Shown in pieces: positions 6,127-14,037 of a stretch of DNA of 28,266 bases. The translations under genes and the position numbers were made by a program. The stretch lies in assembly GCA_037147235.1 (NCBI GenBank), contig JBAWVO010000048.1, forward strand, positions 1 through 28,266, given 5' to 3'. Within the stretch, counting starts at the first letter, position 1; each line of letters starts with the position of its first letter. The notes beneath the pieces are model-generated. The model did not search any database. It was given only the letters and a program-made list of their open reading frames with translations, and was not told the DNA's origin. This DNA comes from JANXQG01 sp037147235. GTDB taxonomy: Bacteria; Planctomycetota; Planctomycetia; Pirellulales; Thermoguttaceae.

Positions 6127-7985
6127 GGAATGAGTTTTTTCAATTCGGCCTCAATCTCCGCGGTCTGGATACTTCGATTCACGACCTTCCCTTGGGCATC
6201 GACGAGGATCATCGTCGGGACGGTGATAATGCCTAGGGCATTGGCCGGCCGGCTGTCCTGGCCACCTTCTTCGTGGATTTGCGGCCACGGCAAAGGGTTA
6301 TCGGTCAGATAGGCATTCAGTGCCTTGGCATTGGTGTCGACGCTTACGCCAATCACGGCAAACGAGCCACGATATTTCGTAACAAGCTGCTTGAGTGCCG
6401 GCATATCGTTCTTCACCGAATCGGACCAAGTTGCCCAGTACTGGATGAGCACCACCTTGCCGCGATAGGAAGCCAGATCGACCGTTTCTCCGCCGAGGCT
6501 CTTGCCGCTAAGGTTCAGCAGCGTGCCGACGGAATCAATGCGGCGGGCGGCACCGGCTGCCTTCTTCGCCTGCGGTAAATCGGTGAACTCGCGGCCGATC
6601 CGCTCGTACCACTTCTTCGCATCGTCATCCTGCCCGGCATACTCCCGCGCAATCCCCAGTTGGAGCATGGCCTCGACTGCGTCGGGACTCGTCGGGTATT
6701 CGGAAATAAATTGTTCGAGCTTTTTCGGCCAGTCCGCCTGAATCTTGGCCACGTCGGCCTTGGGGGCGGATATCGCTTGGACGTAACCCGCCGTCATCAG
6801 GCGAAACCTGATGTAGGCCGCCAGATTCTTATCGGTATCTCTTTGGGCACTTTCCCAGAGGGCCTGTAAGCGTTTTTCGCCGTCGGACAATTTGCCGGAT
6901 TGCACACCCGCACTGAGCGTATCGGCTAACTGCCGCGACCAGAGGATGCGTTCTTCGGACGTTTTGGCGTGGTCAATGAGCTTCTGGAAGATCTCCACGC
7001 GACGCGGATCGCCAGGTTCCATGCCTTCCATTTCGGCAATAATCTTTTGCGATTCCTCGCCTGGGCCAACCGTTGCAGCCCCCGATCGAGCACTTTGAGC
7101 CGCCTGGAAAAAGAACCCCATCGCGGCAACTTCCGGCGGACCTTCGCCGCTGATGACCGGTGGGTCGATCGTCTTCCAAGTGTTGCCAACGCGGATCAAC
7201 GTGCCGATCTGAACTTGCGTATGCTTGTCACCGGTTTGCACGATGGCCACGACGTTCTCATAGACCTCGATATCGCGAGTCGAATCGTCGCTGCCCGCCG
7301 GTACGACCCCGGGACGGCTGCCGCTGAATTGCACCCATTTTGATTCGGGCGTGACGGTCTTCTGTCGATCAGCCAACGTGCGGAAATCGATTCCCGCTTT
7401 GGCGACCTTGCCGGCCACGGCTTCACTCTTGGCCTTGCCCAACCCAAGCGACTGGAGTTCCTCGGGTGCTAGCAGCACGCGAACGAAACGATCGTTGTCG
7501 CGATTGGCTACCGCAGCAATTATTTCGGCGGTGACTTCTTCCGCTGAAATTGCTTTCCAGGTCGTGAGCTTGCCGTTGCCAACCATATCGACACCCCAGC
7601 GGGTGCCTGCCGTATTGAGCCAGCGAAATTCATCCTTCTTGCCCCCCGGCTTGGTGGCAATATCACGATAGACTTCGACGCCGTCCTTGTAAAAACTCCA
7701 CTGATCGACCACATTATCGCCGTTGGTGTCGAGGAATTTCCGGAGGAGGATGCCTTCCGGGCTCTCGACAACCCAACCGACGTGATCACCAATCTTCTTG
7801 GCCGAAACCTTACAACGAGGCACGTCCTCGGGCTTTGGCCTATCGTAATCGACCCCCTCTTGGCTGGGGGCCACTTGCAGAACCTGTGCGGCGGTGGCAC
7901 TGGCGGCCAAAACCGGCGTTGAACAACAGAGCAGGGCCACGGTGCCGACAAAAAAGCCGGCGGCAGCAGAGAACTTACGATTCAT
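6123..7985 (-). CDS. Exported thioredoxin-fold (TlpA-like) protein without the CxxC cysteines
   Basis: A 620-residue secreted protein. Residues 1-28 are a signal peptide (cut probably near VLA|AS). About 40-150 is an N-terminal domain with DTNGDNVVDQW, an EF-hand-like loop. The middle (about 310-470) is helical and TPR-like. The C-terminal 138 residues are a TlpA/AhpC-type thioredoxin fold: GKVVLIQYWATW, ISVDTN-like strand VIGVSVDTN, and the cis-Pro loop at ITVPTM (P590). Where TlpA has WCxxC, this protein has WSDSV (S521 and V524), so it cannot do thiol exchange by the usual mechanism. AAAGGATCGAGATC before the ATG is a good ribosome site. It may be a binding or structural protein of the cell envelope; its substrate is unknown. 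Confidence 0.85.
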   Translation of the reverse strand: MNRKFSAAAGFFVGTVALLCCSTPVLAASATAAQVLQVAPSQEGVDYDRPKPEDVPRCKVSAKKIGDHVGWVVESPEGILLRKFLDTNGDNVVDQWSFYKDGVEVYRDIATKPGGKKDEFRWLNTAGTRWGVDMVGNGKLTTWKAISAEEVTAEIIAAVANRDNDRFVRVLLAPEELQSLGLGKAKSEAVAGKVAKAGIDFRTLADRQKTVTPESKWVQFSGSRPGVVPAGSDDSTRDIEVYENVVAIVQTGDKHTQVQIGTLIRVGNTWKTIDPPVISGEGPPEVAAMGFFFQAAQSARSGAATVGPGEESQKIIAEMEGMEPGDPRRVEIFQKLIDHAKTSEERILWSRQLADTLSAGVQSGKLSDGEKRLQALWESAQRDTDKNLAAYIRFRLMTAGYVQAISAPKADVAKIQADWPKKLEQFISEYPTSPDAVEAMLQLGIAREYAGQDDDAKKWYERIGREFTDLPQAKKAAGAARRIDSVGTLLNLSGKSLGGETVDLASYRGKVVLIQYWATWSDSVKNDMPALKQLVTKYRGSFAVIGVSVDTNAKALNAYLTDNPLPWPQIHEEGGQDSRPANALGIITVPTMILVDAQGKVVNRSIQTAEIEAELKKLIP

Positions 7986-8148
7986 GATCTCGATCCTTTC
8001 CTAAACCAATCGATATTTTTTGCATAGTCGGTTTTTTTGGCCATGAGGTCAAGAGCGCGCGGGCGCGATTTCAGCAGTTCGAGTACTTTGCATCCCTGAA
8101 AATGCTACAATTGCACAGATTACGTGAAATTACTAGGAGGCCGGGGGT

Positions 8149-8176
8149 TTGACAGCCCCGGGATGTGATATACAAT
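8149..8176 (+). promoter_or_regulatory. Strong sigma-70 promoter for tRNA-Ile
   Basis: TTGACA (8149-8154) and TACAAT (8171-8176) are separated by 16 bases, upstream of the tRNA by about 98 bases. The consensus -35 box and near-consensus -10 box suit a stable-RNA gene. The leader may be removed by processing. Confidence 0.7.
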
Positions 8177-8274
8177 ACTTCTTATGGTGCGGCTGACGCG
8201 GAATGACCGTTTCGGCCAGATCAACGGTACATCTCTTGGGAAGGCGTTCGCCATCCGAGGGGATTCTTTAGGCC

Positions 8275-8348
8275 GGGCGCATAGCTCAGTTGGTTAGAGC
8301 GCTGCCCTGATAAGGCAGAGGTCCCAAGTTCGAATCTTGGTGCGCCCA
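8275..8348 (+). tRNA. tRNA-Ile (anticodon GAT)
   Basis: A complete cloverleaf of 74 bases. The acceptor stem GGGCGCA pairs with TGCGCCC plus discriminator A. The D arm is GCTC...GAGC, the anticodon stem CTGCC/GGCAG with loop CTGATAA (anticodon GAT), the variable loop AGGTC, and the T arm CCAAG-TTCGAAT-CTTGG. The 3' CCA is not encoded (CTA follows), so it must be added after transcription. The gene stands alone here, not between rRNA genes as far as the window shows. Confidence 0.97.
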
Positions 8349-8354
8349 CTATAT

Positions 8355-8388
8355 AAAGCCTTGTGAGTCAACGACTTACGAGGCTTTT
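8355..8388 (+). terminator. Rho-independent terminator after tRNA-Ile
   Basis: A 14-bp stem (with G-T pairs) runs from AAGCCTTGTGAGTC at 8356 to GACTTACGAGGCTT ending at 8386, with the loop AAC and TTTT at 8385-8388. It lies 7 bases beyond the tRNA. Confidence 0.7.
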
Positions 8389-8488
8389 GGCGCGATGTTT
8401 TGTCTCGGTTTTGACGGTGATACCCTTTTAGAACCTTCGGGAGATGATAGGTAGTTTATCCAGTCCAAACCAGGGATTAGGTTGACAA

Positions 8489-10084
8489 ATGGCGGACGGA
8501 CATGAGGCATCTCGGGGGAGGCAAGGGTATCGCTTGCCCTTTTTCCCTTTCTGGCTTCTCGCTGGAATTTCCGTCCTCTTCGTCCTTCCTTCTTTCCGTC
8601 TCTGGTTCCAGTGTCCTCTCTCTCTGACCGCGTTCGAGTTCGACTACTTCCTGGGCTTTTTCATGCCGGCGGATCTCGACTTGCGCCTGGCCATCATCCA
8701 GTTTGGGCGGTTGATTCACTGTTTCGGTTTTCTCATGATCGGGTGGCTTTTCGTTCTTTGTGTCGAACGAGTGCGAAAGGATCCGGATCAGTTCTCGTGG
8801 CGAAGTCTGATTCTGTTTGCAGTCATTCTTTGCATCACTTTCACCCTTGGAATGCCATGGGTTAGCCCGGACATCTTCTTTTACATCGGGACGGGGTGGC
8901 TCGACGGTCATTATGGTCTGTCGCCGTATCTCCACACCATGACAGAAGTCCCGCAGTTCGGGAAGGAAGAGATGTTCCGGAACGTACACCCCCCCTTCCT
9001 TGGAGGGCATACGGCTTACGGTCCCTTTTTTCAACTCCTGGACAAGGGACTCTCGCTCGCATCGGGTGGCAGGGAGCTTCTCGCGCTCGGCCTCCACAAG
9101 ATTCTGTATTTTTTCATGCATGCCGCATCTTGCTTCGTCTTGTTGCGGCTCGTCCCGGTCAGCGAATCGAAATGGTCTTTCCTTTTCTTCGCGTGTAACC
9201 CACTGATTCTCTTCAGCATCCTGACGTGCGCGCACAACGACCACCTCATGACCTTTTTTTTGCTGACCGCGTTCTGGTGCCTGGCGGCGGGACGTCCTTT
9301 TCTCTCAGGCTTGGCGCTCGGAACGGCTTTCTCGGTCAAGTACGTCCCCTTACTCTTGTTGCCTCTCTTCTTCCTTGATCTTGCGCTGGATCGCGGCCGG
9401 AAGCATTCCTTCCAGAGACGTCTCGGGCTGGCGCTCGGAATGACCGCCGGATTTCTGTGTACGGTCGTGGCTTTTCACTGCTTCTATCCCGAGGCCGCCA
9501 GGCAGTTTCTCGGGATCATCGGATTCGACCCGTGGCAGAGGGCGTCCGGATCGATTACGAGTGACGGCGGTGGTGGAATCGGCGTATACCGAAACAGCAT
9601 CTACCACCTCGTGCCTTTCCTTTACTCCATTTTCCCAGGATTCTGGCCTGTCGGATACGACCAGATGAAGATCGTCCTCGTCGCCATTGTCAGCCTGACC
9701 CTTGCGTGGTTGGTGGTCCAGTCGTGGAGTCGGGGAAAGTTCCCGCTCAGGGAGGCATCTCTCTCGTTCTTTCTCTTCTATTTTTTGGTGCTGAATCAGA
9801 CGAACCAGGAGTGGTATTTGACATGGATCCTGGCATTCATTCCCATGATCGGAACAGAACCCGTTTTGCGTTTCGGGTATCGGCTGTCGGTGCTATTCCT
9901 TCCCTTGGTCATTTTCACAGTCAAGAACACGGCATTGGTAGAATCTTTGACTAATGCGGTAGTGTATGTCCTGGTTCTCTCGTTTTCGGTCCCGGTCCTC
10001 GTACAGTTCTACCGCAGTATTCGCTCTGGATCAGAATTGCTGCAATTTAGAGGGCACCAAGGCGCAAAGATGAAAACAAGTTGA
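8489..10084 (+). CDS. GT87/MptA-like polytopic glycosyltransferase (GT-C fold)
   Basis: A 531-residue membrane protein with about eleven hydrophobic segments. The first outer loop has WVSPDIFFYIGTGWLDGHYG, then LSPYLH, which is like the DxxxYixxG...GxxPY region of alpha-mannosyltransferases of family GT87/MptA-MptB. Those use polyprenol-phosphate mannose outside the membrane; the Asp in SPDIF would be the catalytic acid of that loop. HPPFLGGHTAYGPFFQLL and HNDHLMTFFLLTAFW also fit that family. The donor and acceptor are unknown. The gene begins 140 bases after tRNA-Ile with a weak ribosome site (TTAGG) and has no functional neighbour. The last twelve or so residues (FRGHQGAKMKTS) are coded by repeat DNA (see 10055-10160), so the original C-terminus may have been replaced. 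Confidence 0.75.
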   Translation: MADGHEASRGRQGYRLPFFPFWLLAGISVLFVLPSFRLWFQCPLSLTAFEFDYFLGFFMPADLDLRLAIIQFGRLIHCFGFLMIGWLFVLCVERVRKDPDQFSWRSLILFAVILCITFTLGMPWVSPDIFFYIGTGWLDGHYGLSPYLHTMTEVPQFGKEEMFRNVHPPFLGGHTAYGPFFQLLDKGLSLASGGRELLALGLHKILYFFMHAASCFVLLRLVPVSESKWSFLFFACNPLILFSILTCAHNDHLMTFFLLTAFWCLAAGRPFLSGLALGTAFSVKYVPLLLLPLFFLDLALDRGRKHSFQRRLGLALGMTAGFLCTVVAFHCFYPEAARQFLGIIGFDPWQRASGSITSDGGGGIGVYRNSIYHLVPFLYSIFPGFWPVGYDQMKIVLVAIVSLTLAWLVVQSWSRGKFPLREASLSFFLFYFLVLNQTNQEWYLTWILAFIPMIGTEPVLRFGYRLSVLFLPLVIFTVKNTALVESLTNAVVYVLVLSFSVPVLVQFYRSIRSGSELLQFRGHQGAKMKTS

Positions 10085-10160
10085 GTGTCCAAGACAGTCG
10101 GTTCCCACGCCGAGCTTAGGAACCAGAACCTTGTTCTTCGCGCCTTTGCGTGAACATCTT
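10055..10160. repeat. Inverted-repeat element overlapping the 3' end of the glycosyltransferase gene
   Basis: The left arm at about 10058-10081 (CCAAGGCGCAAAGATGAAAA) and the right arm at about 10132-10156 (CTTGTTCTTCGCGCCTTTGC) are imperfect reverse complements around a 50-base centre. The left arm lies inside the coding region and supplies its last codons and stop. The arm sequence GCGCAAAG/CTTTGCG is of the kind that recurs between genes in such genomes. Confidence 0.5.
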
Positions 10161-10183
10161 TTTTCCAGCGGAGTTCCGACGAC

Positions 10184-10739
10184 TCATGGCTTCACCGGGG
10201 TCTTTTCGATCGTGACGTTATTCTGCTTGGCCAGCCAGCCTTGATGCTGGATGATCTCGTACACCCGAGTTGTTGTGTACCCGCACGAACCCTTCGAGGC
10301 CCATCTCCGTTTCGGCCGGGTTGGCGATGCACAAGTAATCGGCCGACCAACTGATGCCACTCGTGAAGTAGGTAATCTCGACCGTCGCCTCGCCGTCCAT
10401 CTCGCTCTGGATGTTCCAGTAGACCATCTGCGGCTTGGCATGCGGGAAGGTGGAGTCCAGTAGCGTGAGCTTGTCCTTGTGGGTCAGGAACCGTAGCTCA
10501 ACCGACGTGGGGTCGATGAGCGTGTTGGCCCAACTGAACTGCAAGGGGTTAGAACCCGGCTTGAAACTCACCTTGCGGGTCTCACGCACGAGCGTCAGGT
10601 CTTCGGAGTTGTAGATCGTCAGTTGCACGGAGTTGCGGGTCGGGACGGTCGAAAGATCGACGTTTTCCGCCCGGACGGCAAAGGCGGTGAGGAGCACGGC
10701 CCCCAGCACTATCGTTCCTCGAATCATTGTATTTCGCAT
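10184..10739 (-). pseudogene. DUF4139-type protein gene, internally deleted and frameshifted
   Basis: The frame starts at ATG 10739 (GGTGAT just upstream) with a signal peptide (IVLGAVLLTAFAVRA) and then SVQLTIYNSEDLTLVRETRK. Further on, SWSADYLCIANP and GFVRVHNNSG are typical of the first part of DUF4139 proteins, which run for some 400-500 residues. At about 10270, just after HNNSG, the reading frame turns into RDHPASRLAGQAE and stops at 10218. The neighbouring frame from the same point gives VYEIIQHQGWLAKQNNVTIE and ends KTPVKP at 10184, which reads like an authentic C-terminus. The simplest reading is an internal deletion that joined the two ends out of frame. It could be a translated 173-residue fragment, but a normal function is unlikely. 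Confidence 0.6.
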
Positions 10740-10867
10740 GGTATCACCATTCATTCGAGGGTTCTCGGATAGGTTCTCGGCTTAAACGAATTATAGACGA
10801 AGTTGCGCCCGGATTAGTTCCAGGCCGGCAATTTTTTTCTTTTTCCCCCAAACTTCTCAAATTGCCA

Positions 10868-10895
10868 TTGACCCAATCGGAGTGGAGTGTACAAT
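10868..10895 (+). promoter_or_regulatory. Promoter candidate for the lipoprotein gene
   Basis: TTGACC (10868-10873) and TACAAT (10890-10895) are spaced by 16 bases, about 220 bases ahead of the lipoprotein start. Otherwise the gene-free stretch 10755-11116 shows nothing I can name. Confidence 0.45.
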
Positions 10896-11116
10896 CCGCA
10901 AAATTCGCCGATTCTACCCGACTAGACGATACAAACCGCAAATTCCGTAAAAAAGGAATGAACCGGACAATCGCTCAAGTTCGATGTAGAGGTTGGGCAG
11001 TATCTCATTCGAGTTATTGCCAATCTTCAGGGATGAGGATTTAGATGCGGACCAGAGACAAGAAGGTCGCCGCGTGGGCGGAACGGGCTTCTTGTCCATT
11101 TCAAAGGATACATGAA

Positions 11117-12502
11117 ATGCGTAGCTCGATCGCCCGGGGTGCATTAGTTTTGTTGTCAGTGGCGGCGATCACCGGCTGCCAAAGTGGCAGTAGCTGGTCG
11201 CCCACATGGTGGAATCCGTTTCGGACCACCAGTAGCACAACCTCTCCGAATTCTTCTGTAGCGGCGGCACCGGCACGACCTTCGTCGCTGGCTAGTTCCG
11301 GCGGTGGCACGACCGCCAGCCCCTACTCGCCCTATGGCAGCAATGCTCCATCCGGTGTGGCTACCTCGCCGAATCCCTATGGAGGCGGCAGCTATGGTAC
11401 AGCTCCCGCGGGTCCTTACACCAGTCCGGTTGCAACGAGCGGGCCTAGTGGCACTTACCCAAGCAACTATAATTCCGCGGCGCCTAGTTCGTACTCAGCC
11501 ACACCAGGCGGCACGTCGGCGAATCCGTATGCCAATTACGGAAATGCGCAGCCACCGGTGACACCCGCTGGCGGCCAGTATCCGATCGTTGCGGCCAATC
11601 CTTACGGGCAGTCCTCTTATCCGCAGACCGGGACTCCGTATGGTGCATCGACACCCGGGGCCAATCCATCTTATCCGCAGACTGTGACTCCGTACGGTGC
11701 ATCGACACCTGGCGCGGCTCCCGCCGGCGGGACTCCGCCATGTACGGGTGGCAGTTGTCCTGTGCCGGGTGCTGTCTCGAACAGCTATGCAAATCCGCAA
11801 GGCGGATATGGAGTGCCGGCCAGGACTGTCGCCGCGCCGAGTGCCCCGTATGGTGGAACGGTTCCAAATTACAATACCGGCACAACGCCCAGCTATGGCA
11901 CCGGCACAACGCCGAGTTACGGTACGGGTGCTGCCCCCAATTATGGAAGCAGCGCGACCCCAAGCTACGGTACGGGTGCTGCCCCAAGTTATAGTGCCCC
12001 GGCCGCAGGCGGCGGTACGGGCACGACGACGCCGCCGGGTGCGACCAGTTCGTATAGCAACCCGGTCCGGCCGGTTTCGGCTACCGGAAGCGATGATCGT
12101 TATCGCGACGGCGACCGCTATGGCTCGGCTGCCGCTGGAACACCGTCATCGGGCATGCCGGCCAATTCGGTTGCCGATGCTCGCGGTGCAGTTGGTGCCA
12201 GTGCTGCAAGCGGCTTGCCCCCAAGCAGCAATCCTTATACGCCCGCCACCGGTTCGATTTATAGCCAGCCAACCAACTCCACTTCTACGCCGAAGGCCAC
12301 GAGCCCCTATCCGTCCAGCGGAACGGCACCTGCCGGTTCCGATACTGGTGAGCCGGCCTACCGGCCTGGCAGCACACGGACCTCGGGCGATTTCTCACCG
12401 CGGAGTACTAGCGGTTTGTCGCCGTCGTCGCTGGGGAGCAGTTCCAGCAGTTCGGAAGTCGTTCCCGCAGGTTACGTGCAAAGATTCGACTTGCGCAACT
12501 GA
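11117..12502 (+). CDS. Tyr/Gly/Ser/Pro-rich repetitive lipoprotein
   Basis: The start at 11117 (AAAGGA nine bases upstream) gives 461 residues beginning with a lipoprotein signal: VLLSVAAITGC with lipid-modified C21. An upstream ATG in frame at 11045 would bury that signal and is rejected. The mature chain has almost no charged residues until about residue 330 and is made of Ser, Gly, Pro, Tyr, Ala and Thr. Two near-identical units have SYPQT, TPYGASTPGA (about 175-215), and about five PSYGTG-type units follow (about 268-305). The end (about 325-461) is less regular and contains SDDRYRDGDRYG. It should be a disordered, surface-anchored protein; no enzyme domain is visible. Such chains are known to be sticky or phase-separating elsewhere; a role here is inference. 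Confidence 0.8.
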   Translation: MRSSIARGALVLLSVAAITGCQSGSSWSPTWWNPFRTTSSTTSPNSSVAAAPARPSSLASSGGGTTASPYSPYGSNAPSGVATSPNPYGGGSYGTAPAGPYTSPVATSGPSGTYPSNYNSAAPSSYSATPGGTSANPYANYGNAQPPVTPAGGQYPIVAANPYGQSSYPQTGTPYGASTPGANPSYPQTVTPYGASTPGAAPAGGTPPCTGGSCPVPGAVSNSYANPQGGYGVPARTVAAPSAPYGGTVPNYNTGTTPSYGTGTTPSYGTGAAPNYGSSATPSYGTGAAPSYSAPAAGGGTGTTTPPGATSSYSNPVRPVSATGSDDRYRDGDRYGSAAAGTPSSGMPANSVADARGAVGASAASGLPPSSNPYTPATGSIYSQPTNSTSTPKATSPYPSSGTAPAGSDTGEPAYRPGSTRTSGDFSPRSTSGLSPSSLGSSSSSSEVVPAGYVQRFDLRN

Positions 12503-12511
12503 TCATCCGTA

Positions 12512-12531
12512 GAACGGAATTCATTCCGTTC
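12512..12531. terminator. Hairpin after the lipoprotein gene
   Basis: GAACGGAAT (12512-12520) and ATTCCGTTC (12523-12531) form a perfect 9-bp stem with only TC between, 10 bases past the lipoprotein stop. There is no T-run. Part of the arm recurs at 12545-12556 (GGAATCCGTTCT). Confidence 0.45.
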
Positions 12532-12633
12532 AAGAACGCATTGGAATCCGTTCTGAGAATCCCACCGACCAGTGCCGCCCACGAACAAAAGTTCTTTGCG
12601 GCGTTTTTTCGTTTCTTGGATTGCTTCGGCCCA

Positions 12634-12845
12634 CCTTGATCATAACTTTGCCAACTGCTGTCACTGCTAGCTCGACGTAGGGTGGGTGAAGCATCGAATG
12701 GTGCGTTACGCGAACGGATCTGGAACAGCGGTAAGTGCTTTCAGCGTCTCGACTTCGTGCGCAACCCACCATTTCCCGGCCGGTTCGCTCCACGCACCCT
12801 ACGGCCTGCCGTCACTGCTAGCAGTTGGCAAGGTTATGATCAAGG
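12634..12845. mobile_element. MITE-like element with 26-bp terminal inverted repeats
   Basis: The left end at 12634-12659 starts CCTTGATCATAACTTTGCCA. The right end (12820-12845) is its reverse complement with one mismatch in 26. The 212-bp body codes for nothing, but holds related internal segments (TAGGGTGGGTGAAGC near 12678; the complementary GCAACCCACC and GCACCCTA at 12760-12802) and the direct repeat GTCACTGCTAGC near both inner ends. A target-site duplication is not obvious. It fills most of the gene-free gap 12503-12932. Confidence 0.65.
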
Positions 12846-12919
12846 CCCCTTCGGTCCACGGCGTGGCTCAGTCAGAGACCGGCCACAACAGTGGCCTACT
12901 GGACTCGGAGGCAGTGGAT

Positions 12920-12925
12920 TATAAT
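12920..12925 (+). promoter_or_regulatory. -10 box close to the DUF1638 start
   Basis: A consensus TATAAT ends 7 bases before the ATG at 12933. Transcription would begin at or next to the start codon, giving a leaderless message. The -35 region is not convincing. Confidence 0.45.
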
Positions 12926-12932
12926 TACATCC

Positions 12933-13670
12933 ATGCGTCTAAAGCTCATTGCCTGCGAAATCATGTATCGTGAGTTGTGCGCGGCTGTTGCAAGCAGCGT
13001 AAACTTGATCGACGTCGAGTTCCTTCCCAAGGGCCTGCACGACATTGGCCAGGCTGGCATGTCGAGCCGGTTGGCGGAAGTGCTCGCAAGCGTTGACGAG
13101 ACCCGGTACGAAGCCGTCTTGCTGGGCTATGGCCTGTGCAGCAACGGCCTTGTCGGCTTGGCGGCGCGATCGATCCCGCTGGTCTTGCCACGAGCCCACG
13201 ATTGCATCACGCTATTCCTTGGGAGCAAGGAGCGGTATCTGGAATACTTTCAAGACCATCCGGGTGTGTTCTTCAAAACCAGCGGATGGATCGAGCGCGG
13301 GTTTGGCCTGCTTCAGGGTGGGCAGGAAACAACTCACTCACAATCGGCCTTGCCCCAGTCGTATGAAGACCTAGTGGCCCGCTACGGCGAAGATAACGCC
13401 CAGTTCCTTTACGAGGAATTGTGCAACATGCGTCACTACGCCGGGCTGACCTACATCGATATGGGGGTTGGGCCTGACGATCGCTTCCAACAGCAGAGCG
13501 AGGCCGAGGCCAAGGAGCGCGGCTGGCAATATGAGAAGCTCTCCGGCGACATGCGGCTAATACAAGGGCTTCTGGATGGCCCCTGGGACGATGATCGCTA
13601 TCTCGTCGTGCCGCCAGGAAATCGGATTGCGGCAAGTTTTGATCAACAGGTAATAAAAAGCGTGGACTGA
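12933..13670 (+). CDS. DUF1638 family protein
   Basis: The start at 12933 gives 245 residues beginning MRLKLIACEIMYRELC, the usual opening of DUF1638 proteins. The family features follow: LLGYGLCSNGLVGL (about 80-93), RAHDCITLFLGSKERYLEYF (about 105-124) and NMRHYAGLTYIDMG (about 179-192). Conserved Cys (C8, C14, C86, C109) and His residues could bind metal. The family is found in methanogens and some bacteria, partly next to corrinoid methyltransferases, but has no proven function and there is no such neighbour here. No ribosome site precedes the ATG; a -10 box lies 7 bases away. A longer start at 12891 would not match the family. Confidence 0.88.
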   Translation: MRLKLIACEIMYRELCAAVASSVNLIDVEFLPKGLHDIGQAGMSSRLAEVLASVDETRYEAVLLGYGLCSNGLVGLAARSIPLVLPRAHDCITLFLGSKERYLEYFQDHPGVFFKTSGWIERGFGLLQGGQETTHSQSALPQSYEDLVARYGEDNAQFLYEELCNMRHYAGLTYIDMGVGPDDRFQQQSEAEAKERGWQYEKLSGDMRLIQGLLDGPWDDDRYLVVPPGNRIAASFDQQVIKSVD

Positions 13671-13711
13671 GTGCGTCGCAGCGATCGAATCGTACAGGCA
13701 AGCTCACAGGT

Positions 13712-13960
13712 CTAATTATTGCGGGTTTGCGTGTCGATCAGCGGGAACTGAGACGGATCTTCCAGCGAGGCGATTTCGAGGTCGACATCCAGTTCTGGCC
13801 AATACAAGTGGAATCCGTGGAGGAGTTCGACATCAATAATTTCACTTATGCGAGCATTACGAAACCAAGGATACTTCTCATAGGGTAGATAAAACTCCTT
13901 GTCGTGGAGAATAAGCCAGATCCCATGCCGAGAAATGTTTGTTATCTCAAGTGGACTCAT
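13712..13960 (-). CDS. DUF2442 family small protein
   Basis: The start at 13960 gives 82 residues. The chain reads ITNISRHGIWLILHDKEFYL, then PYEKYPWFRNA, then VELLHGFHLYWPELDVDLEI. This is the pattern of DUF2442: a SxxGIWLxxxxKEyfLpf strand pair, the FPWF-like turn and LYWPxLDVDL. A longer ATG at 14011 is possible but would extend into the region before kdsB, and GGAA lies near the shorter start. Members often occur beside a DUF4160 gene as suspected toxin-antitoxin-like pairs; no partner is seen here. It stands between the convergent DUF1638 gene and the divergent kdsB. The molecular role is unknown. Confidence 0.8.
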   Translation of the reverse strand: MSPLEITNISRHGIWLILHDKEFYLPYEKYPWFRNARISEIIDVELLHGFHLYWPELDVDLEIASLEDPSQFPLIDTQTRNN

Positions 13961-14037
13961 GGCGTTCCGGGAAAAGTGACAGATGGTATCATTGTACCGC
14001 GCAGTTTCCAAATTTCAACACTTAATCCAGAATATTC

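Noticed and set aside
8477..9244. Long open frame (255 codons) antisense to the GT87-like gene
   Set aside because: The product is very rich in Glu, Lys and Arg with no domain, whereas the opposite strand codes a coherent polytopic membrane protein. It arises from the codon bias of that gene.
11697..12512. Arg/Pro-rich 271-codon frame within the lipoprotein gene
   Set aside because: It is a shifted reading of the Ser/Gly/Tyr repeats; the lipobox frame explains the region.
12530..12793. Minus-strand 87-codon frame in the gap before the DUF1638 gene
   Set aside because: Most of it lies inside the MITE-like element and its sequence has no protein-like features.
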